A stretch of DNA of 64,000 nt from Tamarix chinensis (taxonomy: Eukaryota > Streptophyta > Magnoliopsida > Caryophyllales > Tamaricaceae): NCBI GenBank assembly GCA_030549775.1, contig CM060172.1:52379942-52443941 (forward strand). The letters run 5' to 3'. The notes beneath the pieces are model-generated. The model had not been told where the DNA came from. It worked only from the letters and a program-made list of their open reading frames with translations, and made no database searches. The translations under genes were made by a program, and so were the position numbers. Positions 36,864 to 48,918 of the stretch are shown piece by piece. Every line of letters begins with the position of its first letter. Position 1 is the stretch's first letter.

Positions 36864-36951
36864 GGGTTGAAGATCAACATTGTGCATGGGAATTCATGAA
36901 AAGAGCCATTTTTGCATGGACAACTAATGAGAAAATGTTGGGAAAACCTAA

Positions 36952-36964
36952 GCTTTGATGCTAA
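36952..36964 (-). other. Primer-binding site of G3, decayed
   Basis: On the plus strand GCTTTGATGCTA stands where GCTCTGATACCA is expected. The LTR end TGATGAGG follows three bases later, the same spacing as in G0. Confidence 0.65.
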
Positions 36965-37808
36965 AATGATGAGGATCTCTCTTGTTATCCACAATTTGGT
37001 TGGGTTTAGGAAGATATTCAATCAAATTTGAAGATGTTGATCTCAAATTTTTAGTTTAAATGTAATTTAGAATGAATATATGCGTGAATCTTTCATCAAA
37101 ATTCAACACTAAGGGTTCTAAGTAGGATAACTCTAAGTAATTACTAAGAAGAAAATTATTTCACAAAAGAGAGAATTTGTAATCTAAGTGTTCAAAATTT
37201 TATTCACTTCAATATCATAATCTATTATGTACAATTTTCCCTAATGAATATCTATACTACTCATAGGAAGTAATAAAAAACTAATTACCAATTACATAAC
37301 AACTAACATAGTTATTACCCCCATTTATGCATTGGTAACAACCTCCACTGTCGTGAGTCTTAAGTTAACATAGCCAACCCACCTCATGGATCACTTAGTT
37401 GTGTAATTAATTATAATTAGCTCTAATACTTTAACTAACATAATTAAACACCTAAATAAAGAATATTAACTACAACATCACAAAAATTTCAACCAGCTAA
37501 TACATACATGAAATAACCAGCTACGAAACCCCAAATTATACATGATATCCTAAAGCTTATAACAAGTGCTACAAATAATGAGCTCTTTGCATGCTTGTTG
37601 TATTATCATCCATTTTTACCATATCTTTCAATGTTTGTATGTATTGTATATGAACATGTCTAAAATTTCTTGACATCTTAAGTATGTTCCTCTCGCAAAT
37701 ATGTAACATCCCTGCAATGACATATTAAATTATCTTTAGAATTAATAGTAGATAAGATAATCATCTCCATTATCAAGAATGCTAATTCCACATTATCAAG
37801 AGGATCAT

Positions 37809-39495
37809 TGATGAGTTCATATTTTGACACATTTTATACCCTTATAATCTTAGTTTTTGGTAGTTTATTTAGCTAATATAGGGAAATAATTATCGTTTTA
37901 TACTTAAGTGGTAAAAATTGCATAAATTTTATTATTTGAGCTAAAATGATATAAATTAAGTAAATTTAGAATAAATATTATTTATTAATATTTATCAAAT
38001 TTTATTTTGCAGGTTTTGTTTTAAATAAAAAAAATAAAAATAAAAAACCTTTGGACCAACGGCCGAAGGCCGAAGGCCCAAAGGCCAGCAAACGAAACAA
38101 ATAGGGCACGAGACAGTCAGCGTCAGGGCTGACGTGGACGGAAAGGGGCCGCCCTTTATAAATAAAGGAGGGCGCGGACGCAGAAAAAAGGCGGGACCAG
38201 TGAGGCGACGCAAGGAACGAGAGAGAGAGAAAGAGGCGCGGGACGAGAGAGAAAGAGGCGCGGGCGCGCGTCACGCGAAGGAAGGAGCGCCGCACGGAGT
38301 TCGAGGCGTGCAGCGCAGCACTTCGACAGCCGTCAGCCAGCGACGAAAAGGAAAAAGAAAAAGGATTTGGCACGGAAATAAAGGCAAACAAGGAAGAAAA
38401 ATAAGAAGGATTTAATACCCGGTAGAATTTATTTCAGATAAAATTTATTTTTATCTGAATAAATTCTTGATCTTTAATTCAAAATTAATTCCGGTTATTT
38501 CTTTCTCTTATTTTTAATTTATATTTTAGATATATATTTCTGTGTAATTAATTCTTTAATTATGAGTGGCTAATTATTTATTGTTAGGGAATAATTTGAA
38601 ACCCTAGATTATGGTATGATTTATAATTTTATTTTCTTTGTTTCGTGAGATTGTTTCTTGACTCTATATTAATTGCTATCGTTTATATGTATGATTCTGT
38701 CCAGTATAATTTATTTGGTGCATGCCTTGTTCTGGTTCCTCATAAGTGACAGTATGTAGGATTATTTTCCTGCGAGGTGGCCATCTAAATATACTAGAAT
38801 TTATGTGTATAAATTGCAGCTAGGTTAGATAACAATTCACCTAATCGTTTTGTGATTCTAACCGAAGTGGTAAAACGTTTCGATACGTGTGGGTCAAGAA
38901 TAGGAAATACAGCTAGACATGCTTTTTGTACTAGTCTAGGTACTTAGATTGACAGCCTTCCACTTACACTTAATGCATTAAATCTAGTTAAATATAGGAG
39001 CCGCTTGTTGCTGCTATACTGCTAGTATTTAATAGGGTTAATATTGGCGCTTTGTCGTATTAATTTAATTAAGGGAAGTAATATAAGGTGTATAGACCTG
39101 CTTTTGGTGTGCAACTTGGTCGATCTCTTTCTCACGATTAAAAGATGACTTAGAAATAAATATTATATCTCGATCTAATCTAGTGGTGGATTTTTATTTC
39201 CCTAACATATTTCTCCTATCTGCTAGTTTCCCATTATTTTCCATTATTTTCATTATTAGTTTATTTTATTTTATTTAATCCTTTTATTATTTTATTCTTA
39301 TTTTGATAAAACCCCATTAGTATTTTTCTTATTTATTTATTTTAGGTTATTTAGTGTTTTTATTTTATTTATAGTTTAAGCTAGTTAGATAGAGGTGAGC
39401 CCTCTCAATCCCCGGTTTAGAACGATACCCTTATTTACCAGTGCTACATTTGACAACAAGAGGGTTTAAATTGCGTGCCGGCTACGGTCGCACCA
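37809..39495 (+). mobile_element. Solo LTR H, CpG-rich, TSD ATCAT
   Basis: Starts TGATGAGTTC and ends GGTCGCACCA. It is flanked by ATCAT at 37804-37808 and 39496-39500. Excision in silico restores the G3 LTR exactly as in the other copy (CATTATCA...TGATATG). A TATA box and a GC- and CpG-rich stretch (38050-38350) sit in the first quarter, and a pyrimidine-rich tail is near the end. No coding domain. High CpG suggests it is recent. The LTR lineage (a Ty3/gypsy type by general look) is not certain. Confidence 0.9.
38157..38164 (+). promoter_or_regulatory. TATA box of solo LTR H
   Basis: TATAAATA just upstream of the GC-rich stretch, about 350 bp into the LTR. It would place transcription start near 38190. 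Motif-based only. Confidence 0.5.
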
Positions 39496-39515
39496 ATCAT
39501 GATATGCCTGCATCA

Positions 39516-39853
39516 TTCTCCCCTGGTTGAGATGAATTTGTCCTCAAATTCGTATCATCATAATATGGAGACAAATCAACTACATTAAAAGTTATTGATA
39601 TTCCATTATAAAAATTAGGTAAATTAAGGTCATAAGCATTATCTCCAAAATTTCTAATTATTTTAAAAGGAAAATATACTCTAGGAATAATTTTTATTAA
39701 ATAAGTTAGAAAAATATTTCTTTACATAAATGTAACCATACCTGATCACCTAGAGAAAACACCTTTTAAACTCGATGCTTATTAGCTTGAGCTTGATACT
39801 TTACATTTGACTTTTCAATGTTGGCTCAATTTTTTTATGATTCTTTTGGAAAT
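39516..39853 (-). pseudogene. Pol C-terminal tail of a second G3-like copy
   Basis: Closely follows 31951-32290 base by base, starting with the polypurine tract next to the LTR and running into the INT C-terminus, then stops near 39853. It lies on the outer side of the 5' LTR of G3, where flanking host DNA would be expected. Confidence 0.85.
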
Positions 39854-42504
39854 AAATAGAAAAGTTGGGAAAAGGGTATTTACAAGTGCTACAACTATAA
39901 GTGCTCAAGGATAAGATGAGAGAGAGAGAGTGAGAAGAGTGAAAATGTGACGTGAAAAGATGAAAAAGGTAAAAGTGACTTTTTGTAATTGTTCTCTAAA
40001 ATGTTGAAAATTTTAAAGGCTTGAGCTTAAATCGATCTTTGAAGACATTGTTAAAAATTGGTACACTCACAGGTCATGAGCCAATTGAATTGGATCTAAA
40101 GTATTAATCAAGTCAAACTCAATTGAGTTAGTTTGACTTCTCATTTTTAGCTTGACTTATCTTCTTTATTGCCTAATTTAGCTCACTTACAACTCATTTA
40201 TAACACTTTTATGACTAGTAAACTTGTTTTAGCTTATATTAAGCTTGATTTATCATATTTTAACCTAATTAAATATTAACTTGATTCAATTAAGTGATTT
40301 TCATAGCTCATGTAACACTATGCATTGTATTGTAAGGCCATAAATTTGTTTTTATAACAACATATCACCCCGAAGTAAAGTGTACCTTTTCTTACAACAC
40401 CAAAAAGGCTATATTGTAAAATATTATAACAAAAAGGCTATATTTTAAAACATTCTAAAATCCATGAAAAACTTAACTACTAAAAGTCGCAAGCCTATAT
40501 ATGAGCTTTTAACACGACAAATTCAAATTGATCATTTAATGAGTTAAACTAGAGTAGAAACTTTTCATATCTTGCTTTTAACAAGTTGGTAAGCTAAACC
40601 AAATCTTCACTAGCTCATATTGAACTTGTTTATTAGACAAGCCTAATAAAAAAGCTTAGGCTAAACTCACTTAATTAAACAAATAAGTAAAATAAAGTTT
40701 TTAACAAGCTAATCTAAATTTTCTCTCATCTCATCACATAAAAGGTAGTAGCGATGCTTTTATTCAAGCTTCACTCTCTTAATTAAGCATTAATCTCTAG
40801 GAATCATGATTTCCACCTCTTGAGGCATATCCCTACTTAGCTCCACTTCTACCATAGCTAAGGAAATGATATTATTCTACTAGTAGTTGTAGTAAAATCA
40901 ACACAAATAGGTTTTCCAATCAAACTTTCCCTTCAAGTAAGTGAATAATACAATCACAATGTTAAGGATAAGAAAGGTAACATTAAGCATAATGGAAGAA
41001 TACACCAATCTTCAATATCAAGATAGATATAAGGATTTCATTTCGTAAGCACCAATGGGTGATTACCATATCCCTAGTATAGCTTCTCTAAAATCTAAAC
41101 AATTTATTCCTAAGAAAAAGTTTGAAGATAAGTATAAAAAAACATGATCATGGACATAAAAATAAAGGAACCTAGAGGAAAACTCAATTAGTAAATCAAA
41201 AGTGAAAAAGTAGCTTTTTGTTACAAAAATTCCTAAAGGTTGAAATAACCAGCAAAAATATATAAAAACAAATCCTAAACTTCATAAGAAAAAATAAAAA
41301 GATAAAAACTATACCAAAATTATAAGATTATATTATTTTGGAAAAAAAATTGACTATCAACCCTCCATGGTAGCCTTCTGGCACCAGCCATCGATGAGAC
41401 CAAACATCACCACCATATCCACCCCCAACCCTCACCTACACTATTTATAGCCCATGCACCCCCTTTCTTCCATGCATGGCTCACACTATGCAAGTAGCAT
41501 GAGTGACTTTTACCTATTTTAGATGTAAGGGAATTTTAATGATTTTAAAAGAGTAAATATTTTATAATTATTATTTTATTTATCAAATATTAATATGGTT
41601 TTTGGTATGATTTTTAAGTGTGAAAGCTAATTAGCACTATCTTGTAGTATTTAGTAGGATACTCCTATTTTACTTTTTTGTTAGAATTTAAGTCACTTTT
41701 ATACTCTCCTAAAATGTTAAGCATCACGTAATAGAACAAAAAGGGGTTTTTGTGGATGAAATTTATCAAGCATGATCCATCTATAACTATATGTTGAATT
41801 ATTATATCATGAAAATAGGTATAAAAAAAAGAGATTAGGTTATTATATGTAAAATATTTTGAGTACAAAATCATGGAAAAATAAGTTTTATGATAATATA
41901 TGGCATGTACGTGGAAAATGATAGGATGAGAATGTTAGATAAACTTTTGGAATAATAATCATAGATGTGTGTCCTAAGAGTAATTTGGTCATTTTATGTG
42001 CATTATGATTTTTACCATGACAAGCATGTCTAATATGTATTATACATTTTTTAGAATGAAATTATGTGATCATGGATGCATTGGAATGCTAGGGTTTTAT
42101 ATGCAAAATCTTAAATAAGGGTAAATTGATCATTTGGCTTATATAATATTGTAACTGCATAATAAATTAATTTAATTATTCTATTCTAGCTTTTTCATGA
42201 TAACTTAATAGATGAAATAGATTTAGTAATTAAAAAGGATGGTAGTATGGTAATTTTAACCTTAGGGGCATTTTAGTTATTTTTAACCCAATGTGCCCAA
42301 AAGTGAATAATTGATCCTAGGATAACCTTAATATATCTTGATGAATGACCTTGGTAATGATATTGTTTATGGTTGTCTCAAAATAAGTGTAAATGAGTAA
42401 AAATGGTTAAATTATGGAAATTAGATTTATGTGATTTGTATGCGATTTTGTGGTTACCTTGATAAAATATTAATACTTAAAGTGAAAGACCTAGAGATAA
42501 AGAA
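39854..42504 (+). other. AT-rich stretch, probably the 5' half of long LTR K
   Basis: No coding trace. TGTAACAC at 40311 is a candidate LTR start, giving about 3.5 kb to the LTR end at 43802. No TSD supports it. The part 39854-40310 has repeated AGCTTGA/AGCTCA words and no recognised element. A short direct repeat of AAAAAGGCTATATT occurs at 40402-40455. Confidence 0.35.
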
Positions 42505-43802
42505 TGGTGGCTCTTTAGGAGTCACTACTCTAAATACGTGATTTAGCCCATGATTGACTATGGATTTTTGCTGGTGTGTCTTAGTGCCCCAGCCAGACCT
42601 TACATCTTACTCTATTCTATTATGCGAATTGATAGGGGGTATACATACTTATGGATTATGTGCCTTGTCGATAGGGTACTTTTTTACCGTCATATATGAG
42701 TGCAACCAAGGTACCTTTGCATCCTTAGGTTGATAGTTGATAGGATGCTATGTTGCCTTGGTTTGCCAGTATGACTGGAGTATTTTAGGTTCTCCATGTT
42801 TATTGATCTCCATTCAAGTAAATAAAAATTGAAATGATTAGTGGACTATTAGATTATTAAATTGGTCGGGAGTAGCCCTTGCACCTACCCATGGTTCAGT
42901 AGCCACCTTTGTGCCTACTTGTGGTCCGATAGTGGCCTTTGTTCCTATCAATGTTTCAATAGCAGCCTCCATACCTACCTATATTTTGGTAGTTGCCTTT
43001 GTACCTACTTGTGATGTAATGAAATCTTATTGATCTATGCTTGTGAGCCTTATGAGATTTATTGATATTGATAATGAAGTATGTGACATGTGATTATTAT
43101 CTTAGTTTTGGGTCGATCTTGATTCTAATTATACTATAAAGAGTAACTCTTAGATATTCCATTGATAAGTTTTTTTTAGTTTCAGATAAATGAGTATGAA
43201 TAGTATATGACCGTAGTGGTATGTGGTTCTATAAATGAATATCGTATTTTAATTGATGCATATATAATTCGATGTTTTATACCATGTATTATTATAATGC
43301 CTTGCATGTGTTCTATGTTGGTTTTTTTTTTATTTTGGTTTAGTATAAATGGTCACTCAATATCGTTATATTGATGGGTTCCTTTTGTGGGCTCCATCCT
43401 ATTCAATCGTTAGTGGTTTATGCATGTTAGCTTATAAGATCAGTCAAAAGTTGGAAGTTTGATTAGAGAGTCTAGGGATATCATGTGTCCTTTGATATAT
43501 TTAATTTCAATTGTGTTTGGACACTTGTGTCCTTCTGTATTGTCGCTTTTTAAGTTTATAAACCACTAATGTTTCTTTTATCTAGAATGATATTTATCTA
43601 TTGTTCCCTCTTTCTGATTCTTATAATCATGTGATAATTCTAAGTAGAGTAATGATTTTAGCGTTAGCACTTGGCATGAGAATGATAGAGGTAGCCGGAA
43701 TTGTACCAATTGTGGCAGTAACACCCTTGGTTTATATTGTTTTAGCTTACGCACTTAACTCTATAAACAAAACTTTCAATTCCTAAAAACCAAGGTGTTA
43801 CA
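42505..43802 (+). repeat. Long LTR copy K, 3' part
   Basis: Second copy of L1 (3270-4600), diverged but colinear. It ends CCAAGGTGTTACA at 43802. Near the end GTAACACCCTTGGTTT (43718-43733) is almost the reverse complement of the terminus (43787-43801), with one bulged base, giving a potential hairpin. Confidence 0.78.
42866..43015 (+). repeat. 31-bp minisatellite, five units
   Basis: Homologous to the three-unit array in L1. Units begin near 42869, 42897, 42928, 42959 and 42989 and contain CCTTTGTACCTAC variants. Confidence 0.85.
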
Positions 43803-43925
43803 ATATGTTTTTTACGATTCAAAATTAATTGTAGCATTGCTAAAAATTATCAGTAATAAAAATTGAATCCATGGCCTCTAATTAACTAATTTAGTGCCTT
43901 ACCAATTACGTTATCCTTATAATTT
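43803..43925 (-). repeat. tRNA-derived SINE-like fragment
   Basis: On the minus strand GTAATTGGTAAGGCAC (43909-43894) resembles a polymerase III A box. GGATTCAATT (43870-43861), about 38 nt further, resembles a B box (GGTTCGATTCC). The fold is too eroded for a working tRNA. A SINE head or a dead tRNA copy both fit. Confidence 0.4.
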
Positions 43926-43984
43926 GGCCACTTACTCAGATTCAGCTATAGGTTTGTCATCGTAGATGCATGACAACTTATATC

Positions 43985-44205
43985 TTATATATTTTAGCAT
44001 GGATCAAACCCTTCCATTATGATCAAAAGCTATAGGTTCTAGGTCTATTCATGAATACCATAAAGAAAGGGAAATGATTATCGCTAAATTGAATTTTTAT
44101 GAGGATAACAAAGATACCATGGTTGGATTCTTCAAAGGTATAAATTTTTGACATTGTCAACCAAGTTAACCTCTACACTTACGATTCTATGGATAGGTTG
44201 GTTAT
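43985..44205 (+). pseudogene. gag fragment of G4
   Basis: Starts within the capsid (PFHYDQKL), continues EYHKEREMIIAKLNF and DTMVGFFKGIN, and after a frameshift ends near DSMDRLVI. These are the gag motifs 'Y-K-E-x-E' to 'L-x-G-L-N' of the G0-like lineage. No zinc knuckle, because the sequence switches to RT at about 44205. Confidence 0.75.
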
Positions 44206-45230
44206 CTAATGACCATAGTGCTTTCATGCACTTAATGAATTATGCTTTGAGTGAATTTATTGGTAAATTTTTTTATGGTTTGCTTTGATGATATTCTTAT
44301 TTATATTAAGTGACATAACGGCCATGTGATGCATATTAAACAAGTACCAAAAATACTTAGGAAGGAATGGTTATTCAATAATGCATCTAAAAATTGTTTC
44401 TTTAGAGAATGTCGTGATTTTAGGCTTTGCATTAAGTTAAGAAGGAATTCAAGTCATTGGGGAAAAAGTGAAAGCTCCTAAGGATTGGCCTACCCCTAGG
44501 AATACTACATAGGTTAGGCGTTTCCATGGCTTGTGTGATTTTTATAGGTGGTCTTTTCCCTCATTTAGCGCCAGAGTGGGTCCCCTGAATGATCTTGTTA
44601 AGAAATCCATTGATTTTCATTAGGGCTCCACCAATGAAGTGGCCATTAAACTTTAAAAGAAAAACTAATCAAATCCCCTATACTATCACTACCTAACTTT
44701 GAAAAGGTATTTGAGATCAATTATGATGCCTTATGGATAGGAATAGGAGTTTTCTTGTCACAAGATAGTCAGTCTATCACCTAATTTAGTGAGAAGTTAA
44801 CAAATGCCTCCCTTAACTACACCACATATGAAAATAAAATCTTTACCCTTGCTGAGTCCCTCAAAACTTAGCAAAATTATTTTTATCGTAAGGAACTTAT
44901 CATCCATACTAACCACCAAGCCTTAAGTTATTTAAAGACCCAAGAGAAATTAAATCAAAGGTAAACTAAGTGGATTGAATTCATTGAGACCTTCTTATAT
45001 CATCAAATATAACAAGGAAAAGAAAACAAGGTTGCATATGCCCTTAGTCTCCTCCATAAACTCGTAGCTATTATTGATGCTAATCTTTTGGGATTCTCAC
45101 ATATTAAGATGCTATATCCAAATGATGAAGATTTCCAAGAAATATTTTCTAAGTTTCAATCTATAGCTTTTGAAAATTTTTATATTTATCATAACTATTT
45201 GTTTTAGGTTAATTGATTATGTGCTCCACA
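44206..45230 (+). pseudogene. RT palm and RNase H of G4
   Basis: Begins SAFMHLMNYALSEFIGKF. The polymerase box CFDD (44281-44292) keeps both aspartates, unlike G1 and G3. Then KAPKDWPTPRNT, FHGLCDFYR, LLSLPNFEKVFEI-like, FSEKLTNASLNYTTYENK, IIHTNHQALSYLK and TKWIEFIETF follow in order, covering the RT connection and RNase H. About ten stops and some frameshifts. The first third of RT and all of PR are deleted. Confidence 0.87.
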
Positions 45231-46328
45231 TAGCTCATTTAGGGAGTTACTGGTGCATTTGAGTCTCATGGAGGTCGGCTAATAGGTCACTTTAGCTAAA
45301 TCGAAACCCTAGAAATTCTTAAGGAGCATTTTTATTAGCCCCACATGGAAAAGGATGTGATATGCTATTGTGTTGCTTCTACTATGTGTCAATGTGCCAA
45401 ATCCACTACACATTTGTATGACCTTTACACGCCTCTTCTCATTCTTAGCTAAACTTGGGTCAACATTTCCATAGACTTTGTCTTAGGTCTCTTGCTATTG
45501 AGAAATAATGAAGACTTTATCATGGTTGTTATTGATTGCTTTTCTAAAATGGCCCATTTCATTCCTTGCCACAAGATGAATGATTCCACCATTGTCACTA
45601 ATTACACATTTCATCATATCATAAAATTTCATAGGGTTCCTAAGGCCATCATTTTGGATAGAGATATTAAATTTGTTTCTCACTTCTAGTGCATTCTATG
45701 GGTGAAATTAGGCACTGATATTTTATTCTCAACCACTTTCCACCCCCAAACCAAGTTGGTTTATCATACACTGGGAAACATGCTTAAATCTATCCTGGAT
45801 AATAATTCTGAGAAATGGAAGTTGAATTTATCTTATATTAAGTTCGTATATAATTAGACTATCCACGTCACCATGGGAAAATCCTATTTCGAAGTAGTAT
45901 ATGATTTAACCCGCTCACTCTATTAGATTTATTACCACTTCAACCATCCCAATACACTTTGACTAATGCAGAGAAACATGTCAAAACTATCAAGGAACTT
46001 AGCAAGTCGATGGCTTCCTGAATACATAAAAAAAATGAAATGATGGCTAAATTTGCAAATTATCACAAAAATAAGATTCTTTTTCAAATAGGAGATCTTT
46101 TTTTGGTACATTTATGGAAGGAAAATTTTCCCATCCATCATAAGGACAAGCTTGATCTGCATGGTGATGGGACTTTTGCAATCCTTGAGCAGGTGAACGA
46201 CAATGCTTACAAAAGTGATCTACCTAAAAGGTGTGGTGCTATTCATCCCATCTTAGATGTTGCAGACCCATCTCCTTGTCCTATGTTTGTGCAAGTTTCA
46301 AGGACAAAACGCATTCAAGAAGGGGGAA
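45231..46328 (+). pseudogene. Integrase of G4
   Basis: The HHCC finger is visible as EILKEHFY and CVASTMCQCAKS. Core motifs are [30 protein letters not shown] and VPKAIILDRDIKFVSHF with the second Asp. The third catalytic residue is lost: TFHPQTKLVYHTLG has His where the Glu should be. The C-terminus (KVHPWKENFP-like, then GDGTFAILEQVNDNAYK and HPILDVADPSP) is open for about 100 codons from 46040. It ends with the last codons in the polypurine tract. Confidence 0.88.
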
Positions 46329-47579
46329 TGATGCAAACCCTACATCTTTAAAAACTAGTCTCTATCCTAATTTTGATTATCCAAATTTATTTGTTATTTA
46401 TCTTAAAAAAATTATTTTTTTCACTGTTTAGGGTTGAATGAAATATGGAAGTGGATCTAGAATGATGGATGAGCAACATCAAGAAGTGAACTAGAAAATC
46501 CGATATTATTAATTTTTATAGTTTTTAGGTAGTAGAGTTTAGGGGTTCTTGGACCATAGGTAGTTAGACCAATAACAAGCCCAATTTAATATTTATTAGA
46601 TATTATTCGTAGTAATAGTGAGCGGCCAATGATGATAAAATCCCATTGATATAATTATTGGATTAAGAAGCATTTGTCTCATCCTCTCATCTTAGGGGAT
46701 AGTAGAGGCAAATTTTAAATGCCTCTCCTAAGCCTTAATGATTTTGAGTAATCTTTTCTAAAATAATTATTGGGTTAAATCAAATTGGATCCCGGGCCCA
46801 AAATTTGGCACTAAACCACCTTGTGTGTGCATCATCCTTGTTTTTTTTAAACCCTACCACCCTCCCATTTTATGTTATCTTTCACTACCTCTCCTCTCTC
46901 CAATGATGTCTTACCATTGTGGGCTTTTTCTTTATCTTCTTTATCATTCCATCTGCTACTATTAATTGCCTTTATCTTCTTCTATTTTTGATGGATTTTT
47001 ACTACTCCCTTGTCTAAATAGAAGGCCATTAAAACCCATACATTACCGTTATTAGCTATCTCTTCCCATTTTCTCTTTTAAAAATTTCCCTTTAATCTAT
47101 TACTATATATATATGTGTGTATAAGAAGGGATCCTATATGTACTTTCTGTATTCATATCTATAAAATTCAGGCTAATTATCTTATACTACAAACTATTGA
47201 TTATAACGATGGGTATCGAAGTTTACTCTAGTGATTCGATGGGAAATGATAACGTTTTAGGCGCCCTATTTGGCTAGATGATTATGGTTGTAGCTAGTTG
47301 GGTTCAGTTCACTATATTCTCCCTTTTCTTTGTGATAACCACCCTAATGGTAGCCTAATCGTAACTCTCAAAGGACATGTTTTTGCCATTCACCATATGC
47401 AAATAGAGAAATCATCAGGCCCCATAAAACCAAAAATACACCAAATTATCCTATCTAACATTCCATTACACTCCAACTCTCTCATGAATAAGCTACTTGA
47501 GTACACCCAACTCCCATTGGGGTCCTTAGAGCACCTCTAGAGAAATTTTCAAGTGAGGACCATGATCCTTCCATCATCA
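46329..47579 (+). repeat. 3' LTR of G4
   Basis: Starts TGATGCAAACC directly after the polypurine tract. The end is placed at CCATCATCA (47571-47579), next to the repeat R1. The length of 1,251 bp is larger than the other gypsy LTRs here, so the end is approximate. A TATA-like run lies near 47104. Confidence 0.55.
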
Positions 47580-48913
47580 CCAATCTGTAAGTGCACGGAG
47601 TTGTTGTAGTACATCAAGATTGTATTCCATAGGAAATTTATTATTAATTACTAAATCTTCACCATTTATTACTATCTAGACAAATTAAATTTGGGGAGTA
47701 GAAAATGGCTAACAAAATAAAATCAAATATTAATGCTAATGGTAGTAAAAATCTAATTAAAAGACTAGGATTGGATTATCTTCATAAATCTTTCCTTATC
47801 CAAATTAATAACATATTTTTATAGTATTAAATCAAATTAAGTCCACTACATTCTATGCTAAATCAGTTAAATCCTCATAATACTCTAGCCTACTTTTGTT
47901 GTTCGATTCTCCCATTCAATTATTAGTTTTTCGATTATCAATCTTCACATTTCAGTTCTTAGATTAAAACCTATATTTAGTCAAACTAGTGATCAAGCAA
48001 TTTAACCATAAGTGAAAAACCTAACAATTGAAATCAAGAATTCAAGGAAGTAAAATAGAAATTAAAAAAATTTATCATTAACCAATGATTTAGACTAGAT
48101 CCAATCCTAGAAAAGGAATCCACTCACTCATAGCTAAATCAATAGACACAATAAGAAAATTAGATATTGATGAAATAAAAGGGGTAATAGATTAACCAAG
48201 GTGTTAAAGACATGAAGAGTCAATTTCCGAATCTAAATAATTACAAAGCTTAAAAATTAAATATAATAGGGTTTTGCATCAAAGAGAGAAGAATACAAAG
48301 GATAGGGGAAAAATAGAGAGAAAAGAGAAGGAAAGATAACCTCCAAAATCTCCTTTTACTCGTCATCAATTAAGTCTAGCAAAATTCACCACTGAATGTG
48401 ACCATCTGATCCTTTAAAATTGTATTGAGAAAATAAAATATGACACCCAACATAGTTGTGTTGGGGTCAGAGATTGAGTAGTTATGCTGAAAACCTTCAC
48501 GGACATATCGATCAATATGGCAGGTTGTGTTGGCTCATAACTTCTTCATTTAGATTCAAAATGTGGTGATCTTGGATGTATTGGAAAGCTGAGGATAAGA
48601 TTTATAACGTCTTTCTTTGCACTTTCCAAATCAAGATTGAATCAATGGAAAAATTCTACACTTTTAATAAAAGCCTTCATATTGCCTCATATTAGCCATA
48701 TTTGCATCCATTGAGTGCACTTATAAAACAAAATGCCAAAAGACATAGTATTAACGAATCTAATAGAAAATCTAACAATATACATAAAGAATGCATGGAA
48801 ATAGGAATATATAAAGAGGGATAATCATCCTTATATTAGTCATTTTACCAATTAATTATTTATTGCAACAGTCTTATGGTTAAACAACTCCTACCCTCCA
48901 CACTTTACATTCC
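47580..48913. repeat. Dispersed repeat R1
   Basis: The first 540 bp (to about 48122) match 61925-62137 plus 63665-64000. The match starts with a segment like CAAGATTGTATTCCATAGGA and ends at AATCCTAGAAAAGGAATC, which is the right edge of the window. From 48123 to 48913 no second copy is visible here. No coding trace. Repeat class not determined. Confidence 0.7.
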
Positions 48914-48918
48914 ATTCT

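Larger units (their letters stand above)
36967..39515 (-). repeat. 5' LTR of G3, interrupted by solo LTR H
   Basis: On the minus strand starts TGATGCAGG and ends CCTCATCA. Without the insert and one TSD copy it is 857 bp. Its right part matches the truncated LTR at 31499-31950. Confidence 0.82.
31499..39853 (-). mobile_element. Ty3/gypsy retrotransposon G3 with extra pol tail
   Basis: On the minus strand: a pol 3' tail of another copy (39853-39516), the 5' LTR (39515-36967, opened by solo LTR H), primer-binding site, leader, gag, PR, RT, RNase H, INT, and a truncated 3' LTR (31950-31499). The pol tail is homologous to 31951-32290, so the arrangement is pol-LTR-gag-pol-LTR, the layout of a tandem of two elements that share one LTR. 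All genes are decayed. Confidence 0.82.
43985..47579 (+). mobile_element. Ty3/gypsy retrotransposon G4, internally deleted, plus strand
   Basis: Only gypsy copy on the plus strand. A short gag piece is joined to the palm of RT, then RNase H, INT, a polypurine tract (AAGAAGGGGGAA) and the 3' LTR. No 5' LTR or primer-binding site remains. The copy is decayed, but long stretches stay alignable. Confidence 0.8.

Noticed and set aside
38002..38415. Long overlapping open frames on both strands around 38.0-38.4 kb
   Set aside because: They lie in the GC-rich promoter-proximal part of solo LTR H, have low-complexity Arg/Lys/Glu or Ser/Phe content, and match no known domain.
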